DNA of 64,000 bases, taken from positions 37,446 to 101,445 of IMG/VR virus record IMGVR_UViG_3300040801_001492; one strand, written 5' to 3'. The position numbers and the translations under genes were made by a program. Of the stretch, positions 24,693 through 34,300 are shown in pieces. The notes below the pieces were generated by a model. The model saw nothing but the letters and a program-made list of their open reading frames with translations, was not told where the DNA came from and did not search any database. Source of the DNA: a virus. Every line of letters starts with the position of its first letter. Position 1 is the stretch's first letter.

Positions 24693-25106
24693 ATGAGAAT
24701 AATTAAATTTAGAGCTTGGGATGAAAATGCTGAGGTTATGTTTTACTCAGACCAAGACAAAGGAGATTATTATTTCTTTTTAGATACAGATGGGTTACAC
24801 GCTGGATGCCCAGAATTAACATATTCGAGTGGCCCTATGGAACCACCCCAGTACGAACACAGGGAAGTTGGCAATATCATGCAGTACACTGGGTTGTTTG
24901 ACAAGAACGGCAAAGAGATATATGAATCAGATATAATGATTGCTATGATAAACTCAACCCTTGCTGAAGCTGAAGTTAAGTTCTATAATGGTTGTTTTTA
25001 TTTACAGCACATAGGAGTTGAGAAAATGGCTGTGCCATTAGCTGAACAACACTATTGGCAAGAAATTATCGGCAACATATACGAAAATCCAGAATTACTA
25101 AAATGA
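24693..25106 (+). CDS. YopX-family protein, 137 aa
   Basis: The protein starts MRIIKFRAWDENAEVM and carries the YopX hallmark IMQYTGLFDKNGKEIYESDIM (around residues 68-88). YopX proteins are common in phages and prophages and have no settled function. GC content and codon choice are higher than in the neighbours, suggesting recent acquisition as a cassette. Its TGA overlaps the next ATG. Confidence 0.88.
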   Translation: MRIIKFRAWDENAEVMFYSDQDKGDYYFFLDTDGLHAGCPELTYSSGPMEPPQYEHREVGNIMQYTGLFDKNGKEIYESDIMIAMINSTLAEAEVKFYNGCFYLQHIGVEKMAVPLAEQHYWQEIIGNIYENPELLK

Positions 25107-25858
25107 AAACATTTGCAGTAGGAGATATTCATGGTGCTTATAAAGCATTACTACAAGTATTAGAGAAATCTAACTTTAGTAAACAAGAAGATAGATTAAT
25201 CTGCTTAGGTGATGTAGCCGATGGTTGGTCTGAAGTGCCTGAATGTTTTGATGAATTATTAACTATTAATAATCTTATCTATATAATGGGTAATCATGAT
25301 TTGTGGCTTTATGAGTGGCTCAAATTTGGTACTTCTCCTGATATATGGACTCAACAAGGTGGACAAGCAACTATTGATGCTTATATAAGACGATTTGAAA
25401 AAGAAGGTAATCAATTTGCTAAAAGTCATGAATATTTTTTACATAAAGCACCTCATTATTATATAGATGAAAAGAATAGACTATATGTACATGGTGGCTT
25501 TAATTGGCATATTCCAATAGAAGAAAATGAACCTTATGATTTAAGATGGAATAGACATGCTTATGAAACAGCCTGCATGTGGGAAACGTATAATAAAAAT
25601 TCATTATATAAATCTGATAAAGAAAAAGATTCTTTTAAAGATTATAGTGAAGTATTTATAGGACATACTGCTACTAATTATTCTACTAATTGGAGAATAC
25701 CAGCAACTGATAAACCTGTACATGTAGCTAACTTATGGAATCTTGACCAAGGAGCTGGTTGGGATGGTAAACTTACATTAATGAATGTAGACACTAAAGA
25801 ATATTATCAAAGTGATATAGTTACAACACTATATCCAGAATCAAAAGGAAGGAATTAG
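25103..25858 (+). CDS. PPP-type metallophosphatase (Ser/Thr phosphatase-like), 251 aa
   Basis: The motifs VGDIHG, LGDVADGW, GNHDLW and VHGGF, with a late FIGHT, define the PPP family like lambda phosphatase. It would remove phosphate from proteins or small substrates in the infected cell. The start at 25103 (AAATGAAAACATTTGC) was chosen because it forms an ATGA overlap and begins right at the TFAVGDIHG strand. It ends with TAG. It differs in family from the phosphoesterase at 23417. Confidence 0.88.
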   Translation: MKTFAVGDIHGAYKALLQVLEKSNFSKQEDRLICLGDVADGWSEVPECFDELLTINNLIYIMGNHDLWLYEWLKFGTSPDIWTQQGGQATIDAYIRRFEKEGNQFAKSHEYFLHKAPHYYIDEKNRLYVHGGFNWHIPIEENEPYDLRWNRHAYETACMWETYNKNSLYKSDKEKDSFKDYSEVFIGHTATNYSTNWRIPATDKPVHVANLWNLDQGAGWDGKLTLMNVDTKEYYQSDIVTTLYPESKGRN

Positions 25859-25861
25859 ATT

Positions 25862-26299
25862 ATGAAAAAACTATTATTAACATTAGCAATTATTGCCTTG
25901 CCTTTGATGGGGTATGGGCAGATTATAAAAGTAGATGATGAATCTCATTTGGTTGTTGACAGTACCACATACAACCCAAAGACCAAGACTTTCTCTTTTT
26001 GGAGTGCGAACCAAGAATATTTAGTGATTAAAAAAGAGAAAACCACCTTTGTTGTTGATACCGTTGGCTCATCATGGAAGTATTATCATGGTGATCGTAT
26101 TATTCTCCAAGACCTAATAGACTATCAAGAGTATTGCTATAATGATAGTACTGTTAGCTGGGAATATCAATTTGAAGAGATTGATAAAGGAAGCGGAGTT
26201 GGGTTTACAAACTATAACAAACCAAAGAAAAGAGTTGTTAGGCACAAAATACCAACTTTCAACGGCTTTATTGAATGGATGAAAAATAAAGAGAAATGA
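25862..26299 (+). CDS. Predicted secreted protein, 145 aa
   Basis: The N-terminus MKKLLLTLAIIALPLMGYGQ is a typical Sec signal peptide of Bacteroidota with cleavage near residue 19. The mature part is beta-rich with no known domain and ends in a basic segment. GC-richer codons than the flanking genes suggest foreign origin. It would act in the periplasm or outside the cell. Host envelope modification is possible but unproven. Confidence 0.75.
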   Translation: MKKLLLTLAIIALPLMGYGQIIKVDDESHLVVDSTTYNPKTKTFSFWSANQEYLVIKKEKTTFVVDTVGSSWKYYHGDRIILQDLIDYQEYCYNDSTVSWEYQFEEIDKGSGVGFTNYNKPKKRVVRHKIPTFNGFIEWMKNKEK

Positions 26300-26592
26300 A
26301 ACAATATAAATTAACAATGGATGATGTTGTTAACTGGTGGCTAGATAAATATCATAATACTAATATTAAAAAAGTTATTTCTGACCATCCTGAATGGGAT
26401 ATGGATAATTTTGATTCACATATTTTTTATGAAGAATATCAAGTAACACAGGAACAACATGATGAATGGAGAGAATGGTTAGTTAAGAGATTAATGAAAG
26501 AATATAAATTACCACGTAAGGCAGTAGAAAAATTTTTATGGTCTATATATCTAAATTCTGCTCCTATGGTAAAAAATGAAAACAATGAATAA
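26296..26592 (+). CDS. Hypothetical protein, 98 aa
   Basis: This is an acidic, tryptophan-rich helical protein (VVNWWLDKYH, HDEWREWLVKRLM). It overlaps the secreted-protein gene by an ATGA and the next gene by 17 nt. No domain is recognised. The repeated W..WL pattern suggests a small helical bundle. Confidence 0.65.
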   Translation: MKQYKLTMDDVVNWWLDKYHNTNIKKVISDHPEWDMDNFDSHIFYEEYQVTQEQHDEWREWLVKRLMKEYKLPRKAVEKFLWSIYLNSAPMVKNENNE

Positions 26593-26830
26593 TAAACAAA
26601 AATATTATAAATATACTATTACACTTAGTCCTGTTTATTCAGAAAGAGTAAATATGGACTATGGGTATGGACATGGATTTGTTATATATATGGATAATAA
26701 ACCACAAGTTATATATAGTCATATATTTGAATTTTGGACTGAAGATAAATTTGCCGTAAATGATCTTTTAAAAAAAGTATGTGGAACAAAAGGTATTATT
26801 GCTATAAATGGAGATTTTAAAAACAAATAA
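26576..26830 (+). CDS. Hypothetical protein, 84 aa
   Basis: This is a beta-strand-rich small protein with a YGYGHGFVIYMD segment. A second ATG at 26585 is also possible as start. It overlaps the upstream gene and lies 5 nt before the ribbon-helix-helix-like gene. The function is unknown. Confidence 0.6.
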   Translation: MKTMNNKQKYYKYTITLSPVYSERVNMDYGYGHGFVIYMDNKPQVIYSHIFEFWTEDKFAVNDLLKKVCGTKGIIAINGDFKNK

Positions 26831-26835
26831 AAGCA

Positions 26836-27066
26836 ATGAGTAAAAAAATTACAATTACATTAAGCGATAAAGCAGAAGAATATTTTAATGAGGTAATGTA
26901 TTCCTTACCAAAAAATGATGATGGTACTGGTATATGTACACAAAGTCAAGCAATAAATCATGTTTTAGAAGCAGCATATGACTTTGAACAAACCCAAGGA
27001 ATTGATATATTAGGCTTTATTTACTGTAGAGATAATGAAGAAAAGTTAAATAATGAAATTTGGTAA
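26836..27066 (+). CDS. Ribbon-helix-helix-like DNA-binding protein, 76 aa
   Basis: The N-terminal strand KITITLSDKAEEYFNEV followed by a QSQAINHVLEAAYDF helix resembles CopG/Arc-type ribbon-helix-helix proteins, which bind DNA as dimers. The linker between strand and second helix is longer than usual, so this is only a moderate match. It is the last protein gene of the left arm and could autoregulate it or act on the promoter at 27059-27090. Confidence 0.55.
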   Translation: MSKKITITLSDKAEEYFNEVMYSLPKNDDGTGICTQSQAINHVLEAAYDFEQTQGIDILGFIYCRDNEEKLNNEIW

Positions 27067-27090
27067 TTACAGATATTTTTTATATCTTTG
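27059..27090 (+). promoter_or_regulatory. Dedicated Bacteroidota-type promoter for the tRNA
   Basis: TTTG at 27059-27062, 20 nt, then TATCTTTG at 27083-27090 matches the host sigma-A promoter exactly. The -33 element overlaps the end of the preceding gene. Transcription should start around 27096-27100, at or just before the first tRNA base. Confidence 0.85.
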
Positions 27091-27099
27091 TATAACTTA

Positions 27100-27172
27100 A
27101 GCGGGTTAGAGGAGATGGCTACCTTGTGAGTCTCATAAGCTCAAGACGCAGGTTCGAGTCCTGCACCCGCTA
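27100..27172 (+). tRNA. tRNA with anticodon CAT (elongator Met or Ile2)
   Basis: A full cloverleaf folds: acceptor AGCGGGT/ACCCGCT (7 bp), D arm GAGG/CCTT, anticodon stem TGAGT/GCTCA with loop CTCATAA (anticodon 27134-27136), a 4-nt variable region and T arm GCAGG/CCTGC with loop TTCGAGT. CCA is not encoded. The A-U first pair and the lack of GGG/CCC in the anticodon stem exclude an initiator. Whether it reads AUG or, after lysidine modification, AUA cannot be told from sequence. The AT-rich genome uses ATA heavily, which favours Ile2 as a useful gift. Confidence 0.93.
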
Positions 27173-27212
27173 CATTAATTACCTCCATAGTGATTAATAC
27201 CAATCTCAAATG

Positions 27213-27243
27213 AAAATACCCCAACGTAATGCTGGGGTATTTT
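27213..27243. terminator. Bidirectional terminator between the converging arms
   Basis: An 11-bp stem (AAAATACCCCA at 27213-27223 with TGGGGTATTTT at 27233-27243) closes a 9-nt loop and is followed by a T run to 27247 on the plus strand. On the minus strand the same stem ends in TATTTTCATTTG, a weaker T-rich tail. It serves the tRNA transcript from the left and the last late gene from the right. Confidence 0.85.
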
Positions 27244-27274
27244 TTTTAACTGAGAACGTGTTTATATATAGAGA

Positions 27275-30200
27275 TTAGTATGGACTTTTCTGAAACTCAT
27301 CATATAGTTCGAATAGTCGTTCTAACTGTGCACCACCATATGCCCATTGTATAGTATAATAAAAGGCTGGTGTCCTATCATAAGGACTATTTTCACCTAA
27401 TATAAAGTCTCTTCCTTCATCGAAAGTATTAAATAGTGTCTGTTTAGTAGATGATAATAGTGATGCTAATGGAACAGGATTCTGCATCAGCCTAAGAAAC
27501 TCATCGGGATTCCAAATAAACATTAATTCAGAATCACCTTTAGCAACCATTTTAAATAGTGTACGTGTAAACCAGTTATCCATATATCTAGGTTCACCAT
27601 CATCACCATCGCCTCCTAAGAAGAGCAACAATGCAGCGAAAGATAATATAGTTCTTATTTCAGCCAACATAGCACGTATCTGTCCTTCCTTCATCTCAAG
27701 AAAATCATCAAAAGTAACTTTACCTTGTAGTTCAGGATTTTCTAACATCCATTGCTGGTATCTACGCTGTGCTCTTCTAATGTTAGTACGTACTCTACGT
27801 GTCTTACCTGTAGGGTCAGTATATACTTCACCTAATACATTACGTAATCCACCAAAGGTTATTAGGTCTAAAGTAGCTTTAGCTAAATTAGGTGCTAATA
27901 CCTGTCCTATAAATTCGTTAAACTTAAAGCCTGCCTGTAATTCACTATCACTTAATTTGCTTAGTTCATCTTTACCAGGTATAATCTCTGAAAAAACAGC
28001 TCTAAACCTACCCCAACGAGCAGCTTGTATATGGTCATCAAAAACTAAATCACCAAACCGTTCACGTACAATACCAGGCATCCACGATTTAAAAGCCATC
28101 ATAACATTTAAAGCTAAAGACATATCTGACTTAGCTATATCTTCCTGTGATAATGAACCAATAGTATTATCAGATGTTCCTTTAACAGCATTTCTAAATT
28201 GTATGTAATTATCTAAGTTTAATCCATCAATAGATACCTTACCTGTTTCTTCATTATACTCAACAATATCTATAAGAGGTTTTACATCTTTAACATCCTG
28301 TCCAGGACGGTTTAATCTTACTAGATTACCGTCTTTATTTATACCGTAATTATGCATCATAGCTATAAGAGTAGCATCGTTATGATTTTCATCAACCTTA
28401 CGTAAAGGCATAAATAATGTTCTGGGGTCAATAACTTTACTTACTCTATTAATAGATTTTTGAAACTTTAACCTATCTATAGGGTCTTCTGCATATACAT
28501 CAAATAATTTACAAGCAGCTTTTACACGTTTATAATCAGTTGCCATAAGCTTATATGCTTTATTCATCATATCACGTGTATAAGACATACCTTTTAATCC
28601 CTCAAAATAAGCAGTTACCTTACTAGCTATAAAAGCACCTGCAGAAGGTATTATAGCAAAAGATAAAGCACGCTTACTATGATACTGCTTAAGGTCGGTT
28701 ATTAGCTTAACTGTATTAATCTTCTTAGACAAACTCTTTTCTTTAAACTTAATACCGTATAAATAATAGTCTATATAGTCTTCTAATAACTTATACGTAT
28801 CTGTAGAAAATCCTACTTTAGTAGCTATCTTTTTTAGTACTCCTTTAACACGTCTACCTGTCTGTGTAGTTATTTCGGTACCTTCCTGTGCTGCAGAAGG
28901 ATTACCTATCAGTCCTTTTAAACCTAATATAGTAGGCTCTATCTCAGACATCAGCTCATAGTTCTTTACTACCTCAGCAAAAGCTATTAACGAAGATGAT
29001 AGGTTATATGATTTCTGCATCAGGTCTATTTCACCGTTTCTATTACGTAAAGGATTTTTAAACAATATAGGTATACGCCTTTGAATACCATTCTCATCAT
29101 AGTCAGCTAAGTATATATCTTCTTCACGTACCTTGAATGAATCAAAAAATTCTCTGAACATATGCATTACACCACCTCGTTCACGTCCTATATAGTCGGA
29201 TGCTTCTTTTCTAATATTAGGAATAAAGTTAGGCGGTAATTCAGATATATTATCTATCTTAAGAATATGCCTGAAAGCATTCATATATTTGATATAAGTA
29301 CTATAGTAGCCTAATAAGGGCTTATTCGCTTCCAAATATTTATATTCTTCAGACTTATATCTATCTTCTACTTCGGGTTTAATCTTAAGATAAGTAGTAT
29401 TATTAGGATTAATCCATGCTTTATCTGACTTAAGTAAATTATTATTTTCTACCCACCTATTTAATCTATTTTTATACTCTCTCTCCTCTGGGAATCGTGC
29501 CTTATAAATAGCCTGTATTCTCTCATATCGTTGTTTATAAGTCTCCTCATTGAACTTCTTTTCATCTATATCATAAATAGTCTTAAGTATAGGTGCTCCT
29601 TCCTCAGGAGACATAAGACGTGCTTTATTAACCTTATCCCAAAACTCTTTATCATATTTACTAATAAGATTACCTGTTTCAAAGTTAATCATCTTATCAA
29701 AAGCAGCCTGTCTGGATAAACCATTATTAGATGCCCATTGAAATAAAGCTTTCTCTTTATCAGCAATCTCCTCACCTACAGACTTAACATATTGTCTTGT
29801 TTTATGTATCTGTGTCTGTATAAGCTTCCATACCTGTTTAAATACAGGGTTTTGTATTTGTGATATACGGTTAAAGTTCTGTGTAATAAAGTTTAATTCT
29901 TTTTGTGGAGCTAAACCACCTTTAGGTGTCTTATATTCGCTGGGTATATCTTCTAATATACGTTGTTCAATAATATCATGTAGTTTAGCCTTAATAGAAT
30001 GAACAGCACTAAATGCTTTATCTCGCTTTTCGTTTAATACTTCATACAACTCAGGTTCACGTTTCTGCATATCTTCGAAGTAATCAAGGGTATTATCCAT
30101 TAATTCAGTATATACATTAACCTCATCATATAACTCTTGTAACTCACCTATTTCAGGATAATTATTATTAAGTTTACCATCGGGTGTATATTTATGTTCA

Positions 30201-31351
30201 GCTAAAGCCTGTTCTGTCTCATCTAATATCTGATAGATAGATATGAATATATCTGAAATATCAGCTTTCATAATAGTTTTTTGAGTAGCACGTGTAATAG
30301 ACTTAATCTTAGCTTCTAACCGTTCTCTTTCTAATATAGTAATACCTGATTCAGACTGTTTCTTCCTAAGCTTATTAACCAGCTTCATCTGCTTTTCAAG
30401 AAGAGTATTCAATCTCTCATATTCAGTTAGCTCACCTGCTATAGGCACCTGTCTTAAATATCTACTGGCATATTCACCTATCTCTACCTTATCTAGCTCA
30501 GTAGAAAAGTAGTTATAATCACCTTGTAAATCTTTACGCAGCGGTTTAAGTCGTATATGTACAGGTATAAGACGGTTCTCTCTGAAAAACTTCACGCCGA
30601 ATCTTTCCTCATAAATACGCTTATATTCAGACATATTGAGATTATAATCCTCTATATCAGAAGTACCCATAAGCTCATCAATAAGCTGTTCACCTTTGTA
30701 ATTATCTCCGTGGGAATGTTTTATCTTGAAATCATAATTAATAGCTGAACCATCTGAAAACAATGCAAATACATCAGTTGTACCGCCTCTATTATGTACA
30801 GGATCAATGACTCCATTCTCAGAATAGATATGCACCTGTCCTTTAGGATCAATTTTCTTTTGTATATCTTTAATCTGCTTAACTACATCCTGTACACCTG
30901 TTTTTAAAGCCTCCAGATGATTATCCGACATCCTAAATATATCATGATTAAGTGCTTCTTTACGTATCTCAGTTAGATTACCTTTATTATTACCATAGAA
31001 ATCTATTAACTGACTTAATACTCCATGGAAGAATATACCAGCTTTACGTTTCTTAATATTATCAGGTCTTTGGTTTATCTGCTTGGCTTTGATAGCACCA
31101 CCTACTCTACTCTGCCATGCTTTCTTACCTAGCTCAGATACTCGCTTCTCTATAGGTACATCAAAGAAAGTATAATATGTATCATCAGGATCATCTTTCC
31201 TATGGTGTAGTATTAGATTCTCCTTAACATAATCTATACGAGCTTTTATCTGCTCTACAGAATCATCAGGCTTAGGATTAAATAATGTCCCATAGTTTCT
31301 AACAATATTCCTTACTTCTTCAGCACTTCTATTGGTTTCTATACAACTCAT
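27275..31351 (-). CDS. Large virion cargo protein with PD-(D/E)XK nuclease-like domain, 1358 aa
   Basis: This is the last gene of the late operon and starts 8 nt after the giant polymerase gene. Around residues 105-260 it has GIFFHGVLSQLI, then GGTTDVFALF (Asp193), NYDFKIKH (Asp207, Lys209) and a following Q/E helix, the ordered core of a PD-(D/E)XK nuclease. The rest is helical with coiled coil near 310-430 and a hydrophobic stretch (SFAALLLFLGG) near the C-terminus. By position it corresponds to the crAss-like cargo protein next to the RNA polymerase, and is probably ejected into the host. Nuclease activity is inferred from the motif. Confidence 0.7.
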   Translation of the reverse strand: MSCIETNRSAEEVRNIVRNYGTLFNPKPDDSVEQIKARIDYVKENLILHHRKDDPDDTYYTFFDVPIEKRVSELGKKAWQSRVGGAIKAKQINQRPDNIKKRKAGIFFHGVLSQLIDFYGNNKGNLTEIRKEALNHDIFRMSDNHLEALKTGVQDVVKQIKDIQKKIDPKGQVHIYSENGVIDPVHNRGGTTDVFALFSDGSAINYDFKIKHSHGDNYKGEQLIDELMGTSDIEDYNLNMSEYKRIYEERFGVKFFRENRLIPVHIRLKPLRKDLQGDYNYFSTELDKVEIGEYASRYLRQVPIAGELTEYERLNTLLEKQMKLVNKLRKKQSESGITILERERLEAKIKSITRATQKTIMKADISDIFISIYQILDETEQALAEHKYTPDGKLNNNYPEIGELQELYDEVNVYTELMDNTLDYFEDMQKREPELYEVLNEKRDKAFSAVHSIKAKLHDIIEQRILEDIPSEYKTPKGGLAPQKELNFITQNFNRISQIQNPVFKQVWKLIQTQIHKTRQYVKSVGEEIADKEKALFQWASNNGLSRQAAFDKMINFETGNLISKYDKEFWDKVNKARLMSPEEGAPILKTIYDIDEKKFNEETYKQRYERIQAIYKARFPEEREYKNRLNRWVENNNLLKSDKAWINPNNTTYLKIKPEVEDRYKSEEYKYLEANKPLLGYYSTYIKYMNAFRHILKIDNISELPPNFIPNIRKEASDYIGRERGGVMHMFREFFDSFKVREEDIYLADYDENGIQRRIPILFKNPLRNRNGEIDLMQKSYNLSSSLIAFAEVVKNYELMSEIEPTILGLKGLIGNPSAAQEGTEITTQTGRRVKGVLKKIATKVGFSTDTYKLLEDYIDYYLYGIKFKEKSLSKKINTVKLITDLKQYHSKRALSFAIIPSAGAFIASKVTAYFEGLKGMSYTRDMMNKAYKLMATDYKRVKAACKLFDVYAEDPIDRLKFQKSINRVSKVIDPRTLFMPLRKVDENHNDATLIAMMHNYGINKDGNLVRLNRPGQDVKDVKPLIDIVEYNEETGKVSIDGLNLDNYIQFRNAVKGTSDNTIGSLSQEDIAKSDMSLALNVMMAFKSWMPGIVRERFGDLVFDDHIQAARWGRFRAVFSEIIPGKDELSKLSDSELQAGFKFNEFIGQVLAPNLAKATLDLITFGGLRNVLGEVYTDPTGKTRRVRTNIRRAQRRYQQWMLENPELQGKVTFDDFLEMKEGQIRAMLAEIRTILSFAALLLFLGGDGDDGEPRYMDNWFTRTLFKMVAKGDSELMFIWNPDEFLRLMQNPVPLASLLSSTKQTLFNTFDEGRDFILGENSPYDRTPAFYYTIQWAYGGAQLERLFELYDEFQKSPY

Positions 31352-31359
31352 AATAATTT

Positions 31360-34300
31360 TTAATCAATTCCACACATTTGTTCAATCTCTCCTTGTGTTA
31401 GTCCGTCTATGAAGGCTAACTTCTCATACCTACCTAAATAAGCTTTATCAGGATAATACTTATCAAAGTTTCTCAGTAAATCTTCAGAAGTAAAACCTGT
31501 ATTATCAGGTTCTTTCTGTATCTCTTTAGCATTAGTTTCTGCTATACTTTCTTTTATAGCTGAACTATCCAGTCCAGATTCTTTAGTTACACGAAGAACA
31601 TATCTACCCCTAGCCTCACCCGGTCTTTCTGTTAGCATAGTTTTAATGTTAGATATATCATCAAATCTTTGTTTAACTAACTCAGCAGACCTGCTATCAT
31701 CAAAATATTTAATCTTAGTGTTGTTAACTATTTGGTCAGCATTAAAGTTATTCCATAATAATATGCCATTATTAGATGTTTTCATCATCCTATCAACATC
31801 AGTAAAAAAATTTAAATCAGTAATAGGTTCATTTAATGTTAAATAATCAACAAAAGAAGTAACATCTCCTTTATTAGTTTGTTTCTGCATATCTAATAAG
31901 GCTTGTCCTAATGCTTCACTAATTTTATTATCTTTTATTAGTTGTTTTACTTCTTTAAGAGATACTCCTTTAAATTGAAATTCAGATGGAGTATACAACC
32001 CCATTTCTGTTTGTCGTAATTGTTCAGTTTCATAACGATAAAATTTATCATATTTCTGGTCGTCTTCATGTTCTAATCGCCATATTTTACGTTTTTCTTC
32101 CATAGGAAGTTTTCGAAACTCTTTTTCTATTTCACTACGTGTCAGATTTGCAATTACCATATCATCTAATGCCTGATACATATCTACCTCATCTAATAAA
32201 TAATCCTGGAATAATCCCATCATCATCTCATCACTACTAATATCTGTTTCTGTTACACCAACCACTTCATTAATATAAAGAGTAGATGCTGTCAATACCT
32301 GTCCTAAAACTGTATCATCAACTATTGTTTTAGTTGTATTAGCAAACATACTCTGGAAGAAGTTTATAATATCGTTGACTATTCTGGCAAATATGTTTTG
32401 CTTATTATCAACAACTTCTTCTTCAGTAAGAGCAGGAATAGTTTTTAATTCTTCCTGTACTTCTCTATTAGTAAGTGAATATGATATAAGCTCTATAGGG
32501 CTATTTACACGCTTTTTAAAGTCTTCTGACAACTGTTCTTCATAAGACCTTACATGCTTATATAAACTGTTCATACGCTCTTTAAAAGCGTTATTATTGA
32601 TATACTGATAAAGAGTAGCACCGTGTAGTACTTCATGTAGTACAGTTTCTTCAAAAGCATCTGTATTAAGGTCACTACGATAATGAACAGTAGGATTAGT
32701 ATATCCTCTACCAAAAGTAAAAGCACCATCATACTCAAATTCTTCAGCAGCCTGCTCATTCAGTTTCCAAGGTATAGTAGTTATCTGTTTAAGGTTAGTA
32801 GCTAAATCTTTATATAAATCATTTTCGCTCTCCTTTTCTATAATACGAAGCATCCTATTAACACTAACACCTTTATCTAGATACTTCCTATACTTATTAT
32901 CACCTGTAGTATTATCTGCATTTATCTTAGTAGGATAAGGCAATCCTTTGCTTTTCTTAGCTTCAATCTGTAATAGCTCATTAACATTTTTTTCATCATA
33001 ATCCTTAACATCTTCACTGCTAGCTAATATATCTTCTGCATTAACAGTAGCAAAAGCAGTAGGATCATAGTTATTAGCAGGAAGTATACTCTTTACTTCT
33101 GATGTCTCTGAAGGATAAAACTCAATAAACCTATTTTGTTCACCTAGCTTAGGTATAAGTTTAAATGTTCTACCGCTAACACGCTTATAAAGCAGTACTT
33201 CTCTAGCAGCTGATTCATCTTTACCTTTATAGTTAGAAGGATTTTCTACATATACATCAGCAGTAAAGTATTCCTTACCATCATAGAATCCTTTAGTATC
33301 TTCGTATATCTCATATCTATCTTTTATATTCTTACCTTTATACCAGAAAGCAAAGCTTGTACGTGGTATAAGTTTAGTATTATAAGCATTATTTTGATAC
33401 ATCTGTGTAAGGAAATTATTTATTACTTTCTCTTTATTCTCCATACTTAAACCGTTATACATACCTATCACCTGAGAAGCAAATGGCATGAATATTCTGT
33501 TAGGTATAAGATGTAGATAGGATAATGGACTACGTTGCATACCATTCTGCCATAGACTATGGAAGATGAGATGTTCTACAAACTGAGCCATATCAGGAGT
33601 AGCTTCATTCCATAATGAATATATATCTCCTTCAATAGCATCAGACTCATGTACATCATAATTCTTTTGGAAGGTAGTTACACTGTTTACTTTAGATGTA
33701 GTCTTAGTCTTATGTACCTTACTATTAATAAGAGGCTTAAGCTCTTTTAAAGCTATATGTTCAGTATTAGTTCTTTCAAGCTCTAACAGCCTATGAGGTA
33801 TAGAGTTATCACCTGTAAATAATCCTTTATATATATCCTGCAATTCGAAGGTATCTGTAGAAACGGCTGCAGTAATCAAGAATGTAAAGAACTGTAGTTT
33901 GACATTATTACTTATCTTATCAACATCTTTAGGATCATTCTTTAATCTCCAATCCTTCAACTCTACCGATAGGTTCTCAAACATCTCAGTAAGCTGTGGG
34001 TCTTGTAGTAATAGTGACGACCATGCATACATATTAGGTATATTCTCACGTGTCCATGCCTGTTCAGTAAGAATAGAATTATTAAGAGCTTCTTCTATAG
34101 AAGGTATATCAAATAGTTTACTGATAGACCTATACCTATTGAAGTTCTCTGCTACTATACCAGTATAGTGCTTAGCTAATGTTGAGGTTGAGTCAGGACG
34201 TAATATCCTATTAACAGAAGACATCTGCCTACCTAATAGCTGATAAGACATAAAGTTATCTAGTGCTTGTATCTGTAGCTCAACAGACTCATTATTAATA

